In this document: one piece after another, positions 1 to 11,176 of the stretch
Layout of the letters: the number at the start of each line of letters is the position of its first letter
Position numbering within the stretch: the first letter of the stretch is position 1
From: Chrysemys picta bellii
Taxonomy: Eukaryota; Chordata; Testudines; Emydidae
Direction: 5' to 3'
NCBI RefSeq assembly: GCF_011386835.1
Contig: NC_088795.1
Location: 103,166,434-103,230,433, forward strand
Length of the DNA stretch: 64,000 bases
Notes under the pieces: model-generated
Database searches by the model: none
The model's input: only the letters and a program-made list of their open reading frames with translations
What the model was told of the DNA's origin: nothing
Position numbers and translations under genes: made by a program

Positions 1-652
1 CAAGTGACTCATGCCCCATGCTTCAAAGGAAGGCAACTCCACCCCCGAAAACAGGGTCTCTGCCAATCTGATCTGGGGGGAAATTCTTTCCCGCCCCAAA
101 TATTCTGATCAGTTGAACCCTGACCATGTTGGAAAGATGCCCCATCCACACACCTGGGAAAGAATTTTCTGTAGTAAGTCAAAGCCCTCCCCATTTAGTG
201 TCCCATCACCAGCCATTGGATACATTTGCTACCAGCAGTTGCAGATGGGCCACATGCCATCATAGGCAGTCTCATCATACCGTCCCCTCAAAACACTTAT
301 CAAGCTCAGTCTTGAAACAAATTAGGTTTTTTTACCCGTGCTACTCCCCTTGGAAGGCTGTTCCAGAACTTCACTCCTCTGATGGTTAGAAATCTCCATC
401 TAATTTCAAGCCTAAACTTATAGATTACTAGTTTATTTGTTCTTTTGTGAATGCTGGCCCTTAACTTAAATACCTACTCTTCCTCCCTGGTGTTTTATCC
501 CTCTGATATATTTATAGAGAGCAATCATATCTCCCCTCAGCCTTCATTTGGTTAAGCTAAACAAGCCAAGCTCCTTGAGTCTCCTTTCATAAGGTAGATT
601 TTTCATTCCTCTGATCATCCTAGTACCATCTCTGCACCTGTTCCAGTTTGAA

Positions 653-1175
653 TTAATCATTCTTAAACATGGAGACACAGTAGTGCAGATCAGGTCTCAC
701 CTGTGCCTTGTATAATGGCAATAGAACTTCCCTGTTTCTACTGGAAATACCTTGCCTGATGCATCCGAGGTTCACATTAGCCTTTTTCATGGCCATATCA
801 CATTGGCAGCTCATAGTCATCCTGTGATTGACCAATACACCCAGGTCTTTCTTCTCCTCTGTCACTTCCAATAATATGTCCCCAGCTTATAGCAAAAACT
901 CTTGTTAGTTCATAAGTGCACCTTGCACTTTGCACTATTAAACCTGATTTCATTTCTATTACTCCAGTTTCCAAGGTCCTCCAGATTTTTCTGTATGATA
1001 TTCTGGTCCTCCTCCTCCATGTTGGCAATCTTTTTGGCATCTTTGTGCTATCTGCAAATTTTATTAGTACATTTCCACTTTTTGTGCCAATGTCATAAAT
1101 GAAAGTATTAAATAAAAAAAAAAGACCGATCCCTGAGGATCCCTTGTAAAAAGACCGATCCCTGAGGAATTCCAC
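653..1175 (-). pseudogene. CR1 reverse transcriptase C-terminal remnant
   Basis: Two overlapping open frames on the minus strand (1175-798 and 871-653) together read as the end of the CR1 ORF2 reverse transcriptase. Visible landmarks are LIKFADSTK, a decayed form of the catalytic F-A-D-D box in which the second Asp is Ser, and EKKDLGVLVNHRMTMSCQCD and LLPLYKAQVRPDLHYCVSMF, which match the thumb region (family pattern DLGVLVD...LYkalVRPhLEYCV). The frame shifts between the two parts and the active site is lost, so no functional enzyme can be made. Confidence 0.85.
1119..1169. repeat. Local tandem duplication inside CR1
   Basis: A 21-base unit beginning AAAAAGACCGATCCCTGAGG occurs at 1119-1139 and again at 1148-1168, a 29-base period. 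It is a private duplication in this CR1 copy and adds to its frame disruption. Confidence 0.8.
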
Positions 1176-1760
1176 TAGTAACCTCCCTCCAGCCTGACAG
1201 TATTACTCACTGAAGTCTCTCCTTATCCACCTTTTAATTCTATTATTAATCCACATCTTATTCAATTTAACTAATAATTTCCCATATGGAACTGTATCAA
1301 ATGCTTTACTGGAATTCAGGTAGGTTAGACCTACTGCATTTCCTTTGTCTAAAAAAATCAATTATCTTCTCAAAAAGGGAGATCAGATTGGTTTGGCATA
1401 CTACCTTTTATAAAACCTTGTTTTTTTTTGTTTTTTTTTATCCCAATTACAATTTACCTCTATGTCCTTAACTACTTTCTATTTCAAAATGTGTTCCAAG
1501 AACCTTTTTACAATTGAAGTCAAACTAATGGGCCTGTAGTTTTCCAGATCACGTTTCTTCCTTTTCTTAAAAATAGGTAATATATTAGCAATTCTCCAGT
1601 TATAGGGTAAGACTCCCAAGTTTTGGATTCATTAAAAATCCTTGCTATTGGGCTTGCAATCTCCTGTTCCAGTTCCTTTAATATTCCTAGATGGTGATTA
1701 TCCAGGCTCCCCAATTTAGTCCCATTAAGCTGTATGAGTTTGACTTCCACCTCTGAAGGT

Positions 1761-2150
1761 ATACCCTGTCACACTATCATATTGTTATTAGAAATGGTGT
1801 GACTGGTCAGTTGTCACCAATTTGTATTTCTTAAATACTTGTCAAAAATGCACCTTGACATTAACTTGTTCTATCTCCTTTTACTTACAATGAATTGAGA
1901 TATTTAATATGAGAAAGGAGTATTAGGTGTATGTCATCAAACCATACTACTATGACAGATGATGTTTCTGTAGTTGTATTCTGTGGTCCAGATGCTGATT
2001 TCACTTGCTCTCCTGCAGTAAAACATTCTGTTGAAGTCAGTCTGGCTCAGAGAGTGAGGAATGCTGGAAATGTGGGATGCATTTGGGGGTGAGGGGAAGC
2101 ATTATTGTACTTTATAAGGTAAATACTTTAAAAAAGCCCTTTCTGGCAAG
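1761..2150. other. Unassigned AT-rich spacer
   Basis: No coding sequence, RNA gene or recognisable repeat is seen between the end of the CR1 and the solo LTR. Confidence 0.5.
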
Positions 2151-2666
2151 GCTTATGTGACATTGTGCAGTCTATCTGGTTTTATAAAAACATAATAAGA
2201 AGTGAATAGAATGTAACTGGAATAGTTTTATAAAAATATGATAATAAGTGAATAATGTAACTGGAATATACTTCATGCAAAAGGTCTCTTGTAAGGTATC
2301 ATTATAAAGTTTATAATCTACTGAGTGTGATCATCCTATTTGTATAAATGTACCATTCTTGTATCTAAAACTAGAAATATAAAATATAACTCTGAGGGCC
2401 TATTGTAATTATGCAAAGTATGGGCCATTAATGGTGGTTTGGAATCTTGATGACTCCCATTAACCAGGACCATTGTCTTCAGATGGCTGTGTTTACCTGT
2501 TAATCTTCCTGTATATGTGTGTGCTGGCAAGTGGGTAATGAAGTCTTGCAGTGACATGTGATCATGTCACCTGACCTGGAATTCATCTTTAACCTGGTGC
2601 TTTTCCAGTGGTGGTGGGGGAGGTGGAAACCCAGAGGGACAAATGGTTCCCTCCTTATGCAAAAGA

Positions 2667-2675
2667 TATATAAAG
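2667..2675 (+). promoter_or_regulatory. TATA box of the solo LTR
   Basis: TATATAAAG followed by a purine- and G-rich stretch. It marks the likely U3/R side of the LTR. The sister copy at 32.4 kb has lost this region by deletion. Confidence 0.55.
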
Positions 2676-3310
2676 GGGTGGAAGAGAACAAGGGGCGGGA
2701 GGAGCCATCATGAAGAATCCCCTAAGTATCACCTGAGCTGCATCAAGAGCTGTACCAGGGGAAAGAATTGTGCCCAGGCCTGGAAGGTGTCCAGTCTGAG
2801 AAAAAGCTTACTGAAGCATCTCTAAGGGTGAGATTATCTGTATTCAGTTTGATTAGACATAGAATTGTGCATTTTATTTTATTTTGCTTGGTAACTTACT
2901 TTGTACTGTCTGTTACTACTTGGAACCACTTAAATCCTACTTTCTGTATTTAATAATATCACTTTCTACTTAGTAATTAACTCAGCGTATGTATTAATAC
3001 CTGGGGGAGCAAACAACTGTGCATATCTCTCTATCAGTGTTATAGAGGGTGAACAATTTATGGGTTTACCCTGTATAAGCTTTCTACAGGGTAAAACGGA
3101 TTTATTTGGGTTTAGACCCCATTGGGAGTTGGGCATCTGAGTGCTATAGACAAGCACACTTCTGTGAGCTGTTTTCAGGTAAACCTGCAGCTTTGGGGCA
3201 CGTAATTCAGACCCTGGGTCTGTGTTGGAGCAGACAGGAGTGTCTGGCTCAGCAAGACAGAGTGCTGGAGTCCTGAGGTGGCAGGGAAAACTGGAGCAGG
3301 GGTAGTCTTG

Positions 3311-3605
3311 GGGTACGCCTATACTTACTTCCGGGTTCGGTGGTAAACAATCGATCTTCTGGGATCGATTTATCGCGTCTTGTCTAGACGCAGTAAATCG
3401 ATCCCGGAAGTGCTCGCGGTCGACACCGGTACTCCTGCTCCACGAGAGGAGTACACAGAGTCGACGGGGGAGCCTGCCTGCCGCGTGTGGACCCGCGGTA
3501 AGTACCTTGTAGTTCGAACTAAGATACTTCGACTTCAGCTACGTTATTCACATAGCTGAAGTTGCGTATCTGAGTTCGAACTGGGGGGTTAGTGTGGACC
3601 AGCCC
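3311..3605 (+). mobile_element. Harbinger-type MITE (295 bp) inserted in the solo LTR
   Basis: Ends are GGGTACGCCTATAC and GTGTGGACCAGCCC, matching the other MITEs at 54659 and 54958. A 3-bp duplication TTG (3308-3310 and 3606-3608) flanks it. Removing the element and one TTG restores an uninterrupted LTR that aligns with the second LTR copy at 32.4 kb, so the boundaries are exact. The right part holds a subterminal hairpin (arms around ACTTCAGCTACGT / ACATAGCTGAAGT). Confidence 0.85.
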
Positions 3606-3664
3606 TTGGTACGTCAGGTGGCAGCTCCCACGGGGGTTTCTGTGATCCATCCCATCACAGCTTA

Positions 3665-5620
3665 TACTAATGTTTAACTTCCAAGTCTCCTTTTTATGCT
3701 CTGGAAGTAAATACACAGGAGGGTAGCTCTGTGATTGGCACATCTAATTTTCAAACAGAGGCTCTGTCTTTATTTTTAGTTTAGAAAACTAAACCATTCT
3801 TTACTGAAATGTGACCATGTCAATCTCCACCTGCATATTTATAATTGAAAAAATCCATTGTGACCACTGTGGTTTAATAACACTCCAGAAATAGCATTTT
3901 CTCCCACTCTCTGTCACAAAAATGAATCAAGTGATATACTGATTGGTTATTTATTTATTATTTTAATTATATATAATTTCTAGTGGGGTACAGTTTTAAA
4001 CCCAATTATGTTTCAATCAAGTAACTTCTTAGCACAAACCGATTTTAATTAATGGATTCATCAGTTTGGCTGACTAAAAGCTAGCTTGCTACATTGACTG
4101 GTATTGTATTGCTGAGCTACTGAAATGTAATGTCAGTTCCATCTCTTTCCCCTGCATAAAATGATTGTCACTTTAAAAGGCTGCTTTGATTTCAGCACCC
4201 GTGAACTACACCTTATTTTTATACTTAAATATTTGCTGCCCTAATGCATTGAATTCCAGTCACGTAAAATTTCATAAACTAAGATGGTCAGGACTGGCTC
4301 AAAATTTGCATGGGAGCCCACTTTTTAAAAAAGTGCCTTAGGAAGTGGTGTTGATTCAGTGGCTTTTGATTTTTGCCCTCACTTAAACTTGTGAGAATGA
4401 ATGGGCGGTGGAGTGAATGTCTGTTTAAATTAGTGTACTCCATTGATTAGAATGGAGTTACTTACTTGCATTGCTGTACATCTATATTAAAAAGCAGGAT
4501 CAGGCCCCATATTTGGCACCCGTCTGAGTCAGAGCTGAAGTAATGCCACAACACTAGTGGTGTAAGAAGACACTGAATTGCCAGAGGTGCTCTCTGGATG
4601 AAATGAAGAGCTGAAATTGTCATTCCAGATCTCAGAGAAGAATCTACAAAATTGTTAAATCCAGGGTTCTGGCCAATTCCAATCTGCAAATTATATCCAT
4701 CTGCAATTAGAAAATGATATTCTAATATTTTTCTCAACTCCTGACTGAAACTTTTGAATAGTGCTTCTTTACAGTTTTCAGAATAAGGCAACTCTTTCAG
4801 TGTTGGTTGAAATTATTTTTATCTATTTATCAGTTGTCAGAGATACTGCTATTTGTTTTATTTATTACACTAGCATCTTGGGACACCAACTGAGATTAGG
4901 GACTATATCGTATATACACATAGTAAAAGACATTCCCCGTAGAGTTGCTTTAATAGCTGATTTTTTTGTTTTTGTGTCAGTTCCAAAAAATTGAAAAAAT
5001 TACTTCGTTCAATCCAAACCAATGCTGTTTTTTTTCTTCAATTTTTTTTTACTAATTGGAAAGATCAGACATTTTTGGTTTGGGTTAAACTACACATTTT
5101 GTTATTCCTGAAATGAAATATTTTGTTTAGGGTATTTTTAATAAAGGCAAATGAAATGTAGTACTAGATTCACAAGGGGTTTAGGCAGCATTCATACCAA
5201 ATATTTACAAATATTCAAAGCACATTTTCTATTATTTTTTCTGAGTTACTGTAGTAACTTTAACTGCTTATAAATATAACTTATTCAAGCAGTGATGAAA
5301 AATGCCTTGCTGACAAATACATGCAAAACTTACAAAAACCTGGAGCAAACTAAGGCCAATAGAGTTTTACAGCATGCAATTAAGATAGTATTGCCATTAC
5401 TATAGCCAAATGCTTTGGGAAATTGAGCTGAATTTGACAAAAAAGGAAAATCAATAAAGTCTCATGAAGGAAAATAGCACTTTTTATTACAATACAACAT
5501 TTATCTAGACAATTAATTTTGTTCAGAGGCGAAGTCGGCGACATCAAGTTGGGACCAAGTTATACGATTTGATGTCAAATCAGGATGGCATTGATCAGGC
5601 TTTCAAAAGAGCAGCATTTT
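3665..5620. other. Mostly unassigned AT-rich DNA
   Basis: No gene is supported. A short piece at 4878-4953 (TTGGGACACC...ACATAGTAAAAGACATTCCC) looks like a widespread old amniote interspersed repeat. The rest gives no recognisable family. Confidence 0.5.
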
Positions 5621-5795
5621 TTCATAGATTCATAGACTCTAGGACTGGGACCTCGAGAGGTCATCGAGTCCAGTCTCCTGCCCTCATGGCAGGACCAAAT
5701 ACTGTCTAGACCATCCCTGATAGACATTTATCTAACCTACTCTTAAATATCTCCAGAGATGGAGATTCCACAACCTCCCTGAGCAATTTATTTAT
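5621..5795 (-). mobile_element. CR1 LINE 3' end, minus strand
   Basis: The segment begins TTCATAGATTCATAGACTCT, the complement of the short terminal repeats (TCTATGAATCTATGAA) that end CR1, then shows the standard 3' untranslated text (GACCTCGAGAGGTCATCGAG and onward). It breaks off at about 5795 within the UTR. It is only mildly diverged, so it is from a younger CR1 subfamily than the copy at 1-1760. Confidence 0.85.
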
Positions 5796-6114
5796 TTTTA
5801 TTTCTTTATTTTTGATGTGTGTTGATTTTGATTTTAAGCATAATACAAAAATGCACCTGACTTGATTTTGTTTATGAATTTTGAAAGTATTTTCCCCATA
5901 AATCTAATATACAAAATAGATCATAAGACAATATCCTGAAATCCTGAATCTAGTCCCCTATAAAAAATAGAGACAGACACTTGCCATTCCAAATGTATCT
6001 ACTTGTTATGACCTCTTGAAAATTGTCACTTTGTATTATTTGTCTCTAATGAAACCACAGAGCTTCCCTGTATTGTTGCTTTCTCTCTTACCCTGCCTAT
6101 ATAATTTTATCTTC

Positions 6115-6145
<31 letters not shown>

Positions 6146-6239
6146 GTGAATGAGACAATGATAATGACCAATAGATGTATACTTCCAGATAGATACAAAA
6201 GTATTTAAAAATGTTACTAATTATGTACAGTTTGTACTC
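5796..6239. other. Unassigned AT-rich spacer
   Basis: Nothing recognised apart from the AG microsatellite at 6114-6141. Confidence 0.5.
6114..6141. repeat. (AG)n microsatellite
   Basis: About fourteen uninterrupted AG dinucleotides. Confidence 0.95.
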
Positions 6240-6465
6240 TCACTTACAGTACTGGATTGGGACTCAGGAAATCAGGGTGTATTTCCCAGCTCTGCCACAG
6301 ACTTATGGCGCCTTAGGCAAGTCAATTAGTGTCACTGTGTCTCAGTTCCACATCTGTAAAATTGAGGATAAAATGGTTTTTACCTTTTATCTGTCTTTTC
6401 AAGATCGTAAATTCCTTCAGGGAAGAGAATAAAAGGTGGGTGACATTTTTCAGACACAACAATTT
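6240..6465 (+). mobile_element. MIR-like CORE-SINE, sense strand
   Basis: The order of motifs follows MIR: AGCTCTGCCACAGACTTATG, then CTTAGGCAAGTCA, then TGTGTCTCAGTTCCACATCT and GTAAAATTGAGGATAA. It is diverged, as expected for an ancient amniote SINE. Ends are blurred; limits are approximate. Confidence 0.7.
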
Positions 6466-7290
6466 TTTTTCATCAAAAATGCATGTTTGGGTAAACCAAA
6501 ACATTTTGAGAATGCATGTTGATTACAGTGAATTGTTTTGCTCAAAATGGAGGGAAAAAATAATCAGAATTGTCAAAACAAAGTTTTCAATTTTTCAGGT
6601 TAGATTCATAGTTTGGATCTTAAACATCACAGTCTAAAAGTAAAATCCATAGTGTTGTCAGGTCTATAACAGTTGAAAGCTACTGCTGATATGCTATTGG
6701 TCCCCAACCCATGCCCACTGTCTTTCTGAGTCACCCTGGCTTGTTAGTGAGAGATATGGCCCAGCTACTATCAGAGTTGGCTGTAGATTTGCAGACTGGT
6801 GGCCGAAGCAATAGCGGCCAGAGACACCCTAGCCAGAAAATAGCTGAGCTCCTCTCAGTAGATGGGGAACACACTCAATTCCCACTGAATACAGCATGTC
6901 AGGTTCTGCTCTCATTACGCCAATGTAAATCCAGAATAACTCTACTGGAGTCCAAGAAGGCACTCTAGAAATGCATCACTGTGACTGCAGAATCTGGCCC
7001 AAGATGGGGGCTCAACACTGCAGGACTGGCCCCTCATATAATATATTATAAATAATTTAATTGTGCAATTTGCTCTGCTGTGATATCTGAATATGAAATT
7101 TACTCAGAAATGCATTGCAATTTGCAGGCATGAACATATTAAGCTAAATGTATTAGAGTTGGGTGGTGCAGGAATTATGTTGATCTCAAGTGTATAATTT
7201 AAATCACTGATATTTCACAAAGTATGAAAGTATAATTTATCTTAAAATTATTGAAATCTTAATATTTACTTGTTTTGCAAGTAAAAATTG
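6466..7290. other. Unassigned spacer
   Basis: No gene. 6905-6962 carries a weak relative of the GTGTAAAT... hairpin repeat found elsewhere in the window. The open frame at 6711-6968 has no family features. Confidence 0.45.
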
Positions 7291-7940
7291 AGAGACTTAT
7301 AAATTCCAAGGCCAGAAGGGAACAGAGTGATTGTCTAGTTTGACCTTCTGTATAACAGAAGCCACAGAACTTCCCCAAAATAATTCCTAGAGTAGATCTT
7401 TTAGAAAAACATTGAATCTTGATTTTAAAAATTGCTAGTGATGGAGTCTTCCTCACAACCCTTGGTAAATTCTTCCAATGGTTAATTACCATCACTATTA
7501 AAAAAGTTGTGTCTTATTTCCAGTCTGATTTTGTCTAGCTTCAACTGCTTGACTAAACTGAAGAACCCATTAGTAAATATTTGTTCCCCATTTAAATACT
7601 TAGAGATTGTTATTAAGTCACCCCTTAACCTTCTCTTATTAAGCTAATTAGATTGAGCTCCTTAAGTCTGTTACTAAAGGCATTTTTTCTAATCCTTTAA
7701 TCATTCTCGTGGCTCTTCTCGGAACACACACCAATTTATCAATACCCTTAATGAATTGTAGACACCAGAACACTTACTATTATTCCAGCAGTGCCAAATA
7801 CACAGGTAAAATAACCTCTCTACTCCTACTCGAATTTTCCCTGTTAATATATTCAAGGATTGCATTAGCCCTTTTGGTCAACGCATCACATAGGGAGCTC
7901 GCTATTCAATTGATTATCCACCATGACCCTAAAGTCTTTT

Positions 7941-8620
7941 TCAAAATCCCTTATTTGCTCCTAGATCTACATATTTACATTTAATTGTATTAAAACACAC
8001 ATTGTTTACTTTCACCCAACTTACTAAGTGATCCAGATCATTCTGCATCAGTGATGTGTCCATTTCAATATTTACTATTCCCCAAAATTTTGTGCCATCT
8101 GGAAACAGTGATGATTTTATGTTTTCTTCCAGGTCATTGACAACAAAGTTAAATAGTTTAGGGCCAAAAATCAATCCTCACAAGAAGCCCCTAAAAATAC
8201 ATTCACTCAATAATGATTTCCCTTTTACGGTTACATTTTGAGACTTATCAGTTAGCTAGTTTTCAATCCATTGAATATATGCCATGTTCATTTTATATTG
8301 TTCTAGTTTTTTAATCAAAATACCAGTTCAATACCTTACAGAAATCTAAGTACATTATATCAGCATTAGTATCTTTATCAACCAAACATATAATCTCGTC
8401 AAAAAGAGGTATCAAGTTAGCTTGACAGGATCTATTTTCCATAAACCCATGTTGATTGGTATTAATTAAATGTTCTCTCCTTTAATTCTTTATTAATTGA
8501 GCCCCCATTATCTTGCTTGGGGTCAATGTCAGACTTACAGGCCTATAAGTACTGGGGTTATCCCATTAACCCTTTTAAAACATGGGCACAACATTAGCCT
8601 TCTCCCAGACTTTTGGAACT
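7941..8620 (-). pseudogene. CR1 reverse transcriptase palm remnant
   Basis: Minus-strand translation shows two RT landmarks in the right order. STYRPVSLTLTPSKIM near 8570-8520 matches RT motif YRPVSLTs..gKimE. The open frame 8174-7941 begins MIFGPKLFNFVVNDLEEN and includes SSLFPDGTKFWGIVN, a decayed F-A-D-D-T-K catalytic box (PDGTK), then LMQNDLDHLVSWVKVNNVCF, matching the thumb (RDLDRLEKWA...). The second catalytic Asp is Gly and frameshifts separate the parts, so it is dead. Confidence 0.85.
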
Positions 8621-9082
8621 ACCCCAGTCTTCTAAGATTTGTTGAAGATCAACATTAATGGCCCAGCAAGCTCCTAAGCCAACTCCTTTAAAACTCGTGG
8701 ATGCGGATTATCCAGACCTGCTGATTTTAAAAAGTTTGATTTTAGTTGCTGCTGTTAACATCCTATTGAGATACTAGTGGATTGGACAGAGTGTTATCAT
8801 ATGATATGACTACATTACCTGGTCTCCCCACCCCATACAGAACACTTTTGCATTTTCTGCATTATTAGTGATAATTCTACCATTTCCATCTAGTAATGGA
8901 TCAATACAATTATTAGGATTCTTTTTCTTCCTATTATACTTTTTAACCCCTCCCCCCCTTTATCATCCTTAACTCTTCTGGCCATAGTTTTCTATTTGTG
9001 TCCCTTTGCTTCCCTTATCAATTTTTTACAATTCCTAGCTTCTGATTTATATCATTACTATTAACTTTTCCTTTCTTTGATT

Positions 9083-9083
<1 letters not shown>

Positions 9084-9129
<46 letters not shown>
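9084..9129. repeat. (TATC)n microsatellite
   Basis: Eleven perfect tetranucleotide units inside the CR1 copy. Confidence 0.95.
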
Positions 9130-9363
9130 AAATAAATTTTATCTTTTATAGCTGACTTCACTTACCCTCTCAATCAGGTCATTTTTTTAAACCAGTGTGT
9201 CCTTCTTCTTCAGTTGTGGAACTATGGATGTTGGGGCATCTATTAAAGTGTTGTTAATAAATTCCCAGTTATTCACATTTTCCTGGTTAAATTCTTCTTT
9301 CCAGCTCATTTGGCTCATAATTGTTTTCAGCTTTATGAAATTGGCCCTTTTTAAAGCACCAAG

Positions 9364-9393
9364 TGTGTGTGTGTCTATCTATCTATCTATCTA
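9364..9393. repeat. Compound (GT)n(CTAT)n microsatellite
   Basis: About five GT units run directly into about five CTAT units, in the same CR1 copy as the tract at 9084. Confidence 0.9.
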
Positions 9394-9856
9394 GTTTGGG
9401 CTTTATTCCATTCATACATTATAAATGTGATCAAGATCCTGTATATGTTAGGGAATGCAGCTGTAATTTGAATCACATCCCACAGTAAACATCAGTTTTA
9501 ATGGTTTGGTTGGATTTGCAGGCTGTGGTTTCATGTTAATCTTTCTATTGGTGGTTATTCTAAGGTACACATCTAAAATAGATTTTTTTCAGAGAGTAAC
9601 TTCCAAGCAAAAGCATGATGAAAATCTTGATTGTATTACTGTATTTACAAATGAATGACTATGAAAACCTTATTCTTTAAGAATAGGAGACTATTGTAAA
9701 TTTCAGTTAGTGAAATAATAAATGCTATATTTAATTGTATTTTTTCCATTTTTTTTTCCACATAAATTTTACAATTAATTTTGTGGCTTCAAAAATGAAA
9801 TACATAGTTTGATTATGACTCAAGAAGTCTAAAATATAATGCAATTATATCCCATG

Positions 9857-9936
9857 GTCCAGAACTGTAAATCAGCACAGCACCATTGGTTTCAATGGAG
9901 CTACATCAATTTACATCTACTGAGGATTTGATCCCA
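9857..9936. repeat. Self-complementary short interspersed repeat (GTAAATCAGCA...)
   Basis: CTGTAAATCAGCACAGCACC faces GGAGCTACATCAATTTACAT, so the two halves pair into a hairpin. Relatives occur at 20131-20217, 20491-20582, 32229-32310 and, as a half copy, 45571-45620. Confidence 0.55.
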
Positions 9937-11158
9937 CATATAGTAATGATAGGTAGCTGCCTCTGAATAATGGGAGCATCCAAATTGTTTCAATACATTG
10001 AAGCAATTAAATCTTTATATATTTAACTAAAAATACATAACATTATTTATCTCAGGCAGCTAATTGAACAAAAATAAAGTTAGTCAAAGGTACAGTAGAA
10101 ATTAAATTATATTTATCAATTGCATGGATATTAAATACATTTAATTCACAAAGGGCCAGTACACTTCAGAAATATTGCCCAAAAGATGTAGTAGCAGCTA
10201 TATTTTATCTTGGGACACTACAAAGCATTGTATATTCTCCTCTATTTATATTCCGCAGTCATCACCTGTTACATGTTTGTGCAGTGACTGAAAGAATGAC
10301 ACCCAACCTGGCTGTGGTGTTTAGGTCACAAAATATAAAAGCATGACAATTATTATTACTAACAATCTGAAGGCCTTTCAGTGATGCATTGGACAACATG
10401 ACTAGCATCTGTCATGTTATGGATTCATCTCTGTTCCTATGTCTGGTGGAAGTAAGAAGTTTGTTTGTTTGTTTGTTTTTAACCTTTATTAATGAAGGCA
10501 AGGTCATAGAGGTGTGTGAATTTCTGAAGTGTGAGCTTAGAATGGAAAATGATGAGGTTTGAGGAAGTGAATTCCTATGGCAATGCATTCCCAGCATGGT
10601 AAATTGGCTCAAGTTATAGCATGTGTACATACTTTTATCAATATAAATTAAATTTGATGTGTCTGGCCATTATTAGCATTTTACTTTTATTAGTATTTAC
10701 ATATTGTGAAGACACTCACAAAACATTAATCTTATGGAAATACCCTGGAATCAATATAATGATGATTCCAGCAGTTCAGTATCCCCTAAGCATATGCTGA
10801 GCTATTTGTATGCTATTGGCTTTGAAGGAAGAATAGCTGTTGCTGAGCCAGCACTGTTATCGCCAACATTTCTGGCAACATCTGATGTTCTGTGATGGTT
10901 ACCTATTCAAATAAGATCAAATAAGTTAGTGATGGAAAAGAGTTATTGGATCTTCATTCTTCATGTCCAGCCATCTACAAGTTCAGGACGCAAACCCCAG
11001 TAGAAAATAATACATCAGATGAGACAAAACTCAACCCAGCTTAATTTCTGATATGTGGAATCATCAGTATTAAAGTTATATGGCTATTTAACTATAGATA
11101 AACCATTTTGGCTCTGTTCCCTAATTAGGGAGCTCCTTTGGAAAAAACAAAACAAAAC

Positions 11159-11176
11159 CACACACACACACACACA
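11159..11176. repeat. (CA)n microsatellite
   Basis: Nine CA units next to an A-rich stretch. Confidence 0.85.

Larger units (their letters stand above)
1..1760 (-). mobile_element. CR1 LINE, minus strand, 5'-truncated and running off the window start
   Basis: Read on the minus strand this is the 3' half of a CR1 retrotransposon: reverse transcriptase C-terminal coding sequence (about 1175 to 653) and then the long 3' part toward coordinate 1. The first 420 bases closely match the CR1 fragment at 60100-60705, and comparison with that copy suggests the true 3' end lies a few hundred bases before this window. The copy is old: stops and frameshifts are frequent. Homology fades near 1760. Confidence 0.85.
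2156..3659 (+). mobile_element. Solo LTR of a retroelement, interrupted by a MITE
   Basis: The element begins TGTGACATTG and ends ATCCCATCACA, so it has the TG...CA ends of an LTR. It is flanked by a perfect 5-bp duplication GCTTA (2151-2155 and 3660-3664). Without the MITE at 3311-3605 and its extra TTG it is about 1.2 kb. Orientation follows from a TATATAAAG box (2667-2675) and, about 280 bp downstream, a position that is AATAAA in the sister copy (32432-33095) but AATAAT here. No internal retroviral sequence lies beside it, so this is a solo LTR, probably of an endogenous retrovirus; Gypsy is not excluded. An open frame at 2643-2825 looks fortuitous. Confidence 0.8.
7291..9440 (-). mobile_element. 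CR1 LINE, long minus-strand copy
   Basis: On the minus strand this contains the CR1 reverse transcriptase region and the 3' part, ending near 7291. The same subfamily is seen at 26011-26387 plus 30033-30535, and a short piece at 23550-23645 matches the part around 8890-9000. The copy contains TATC microsatellites (9084-9129 and 9374-9393) that have grown within it. The upper limit (about 9440) is where similarity to the family fades. Confidence 0.85.

Noticed and set aside
9084..9129. CRISPR-like or satellite array
   Set aside because: Simple tetranucleotide microsatellite without spacers.
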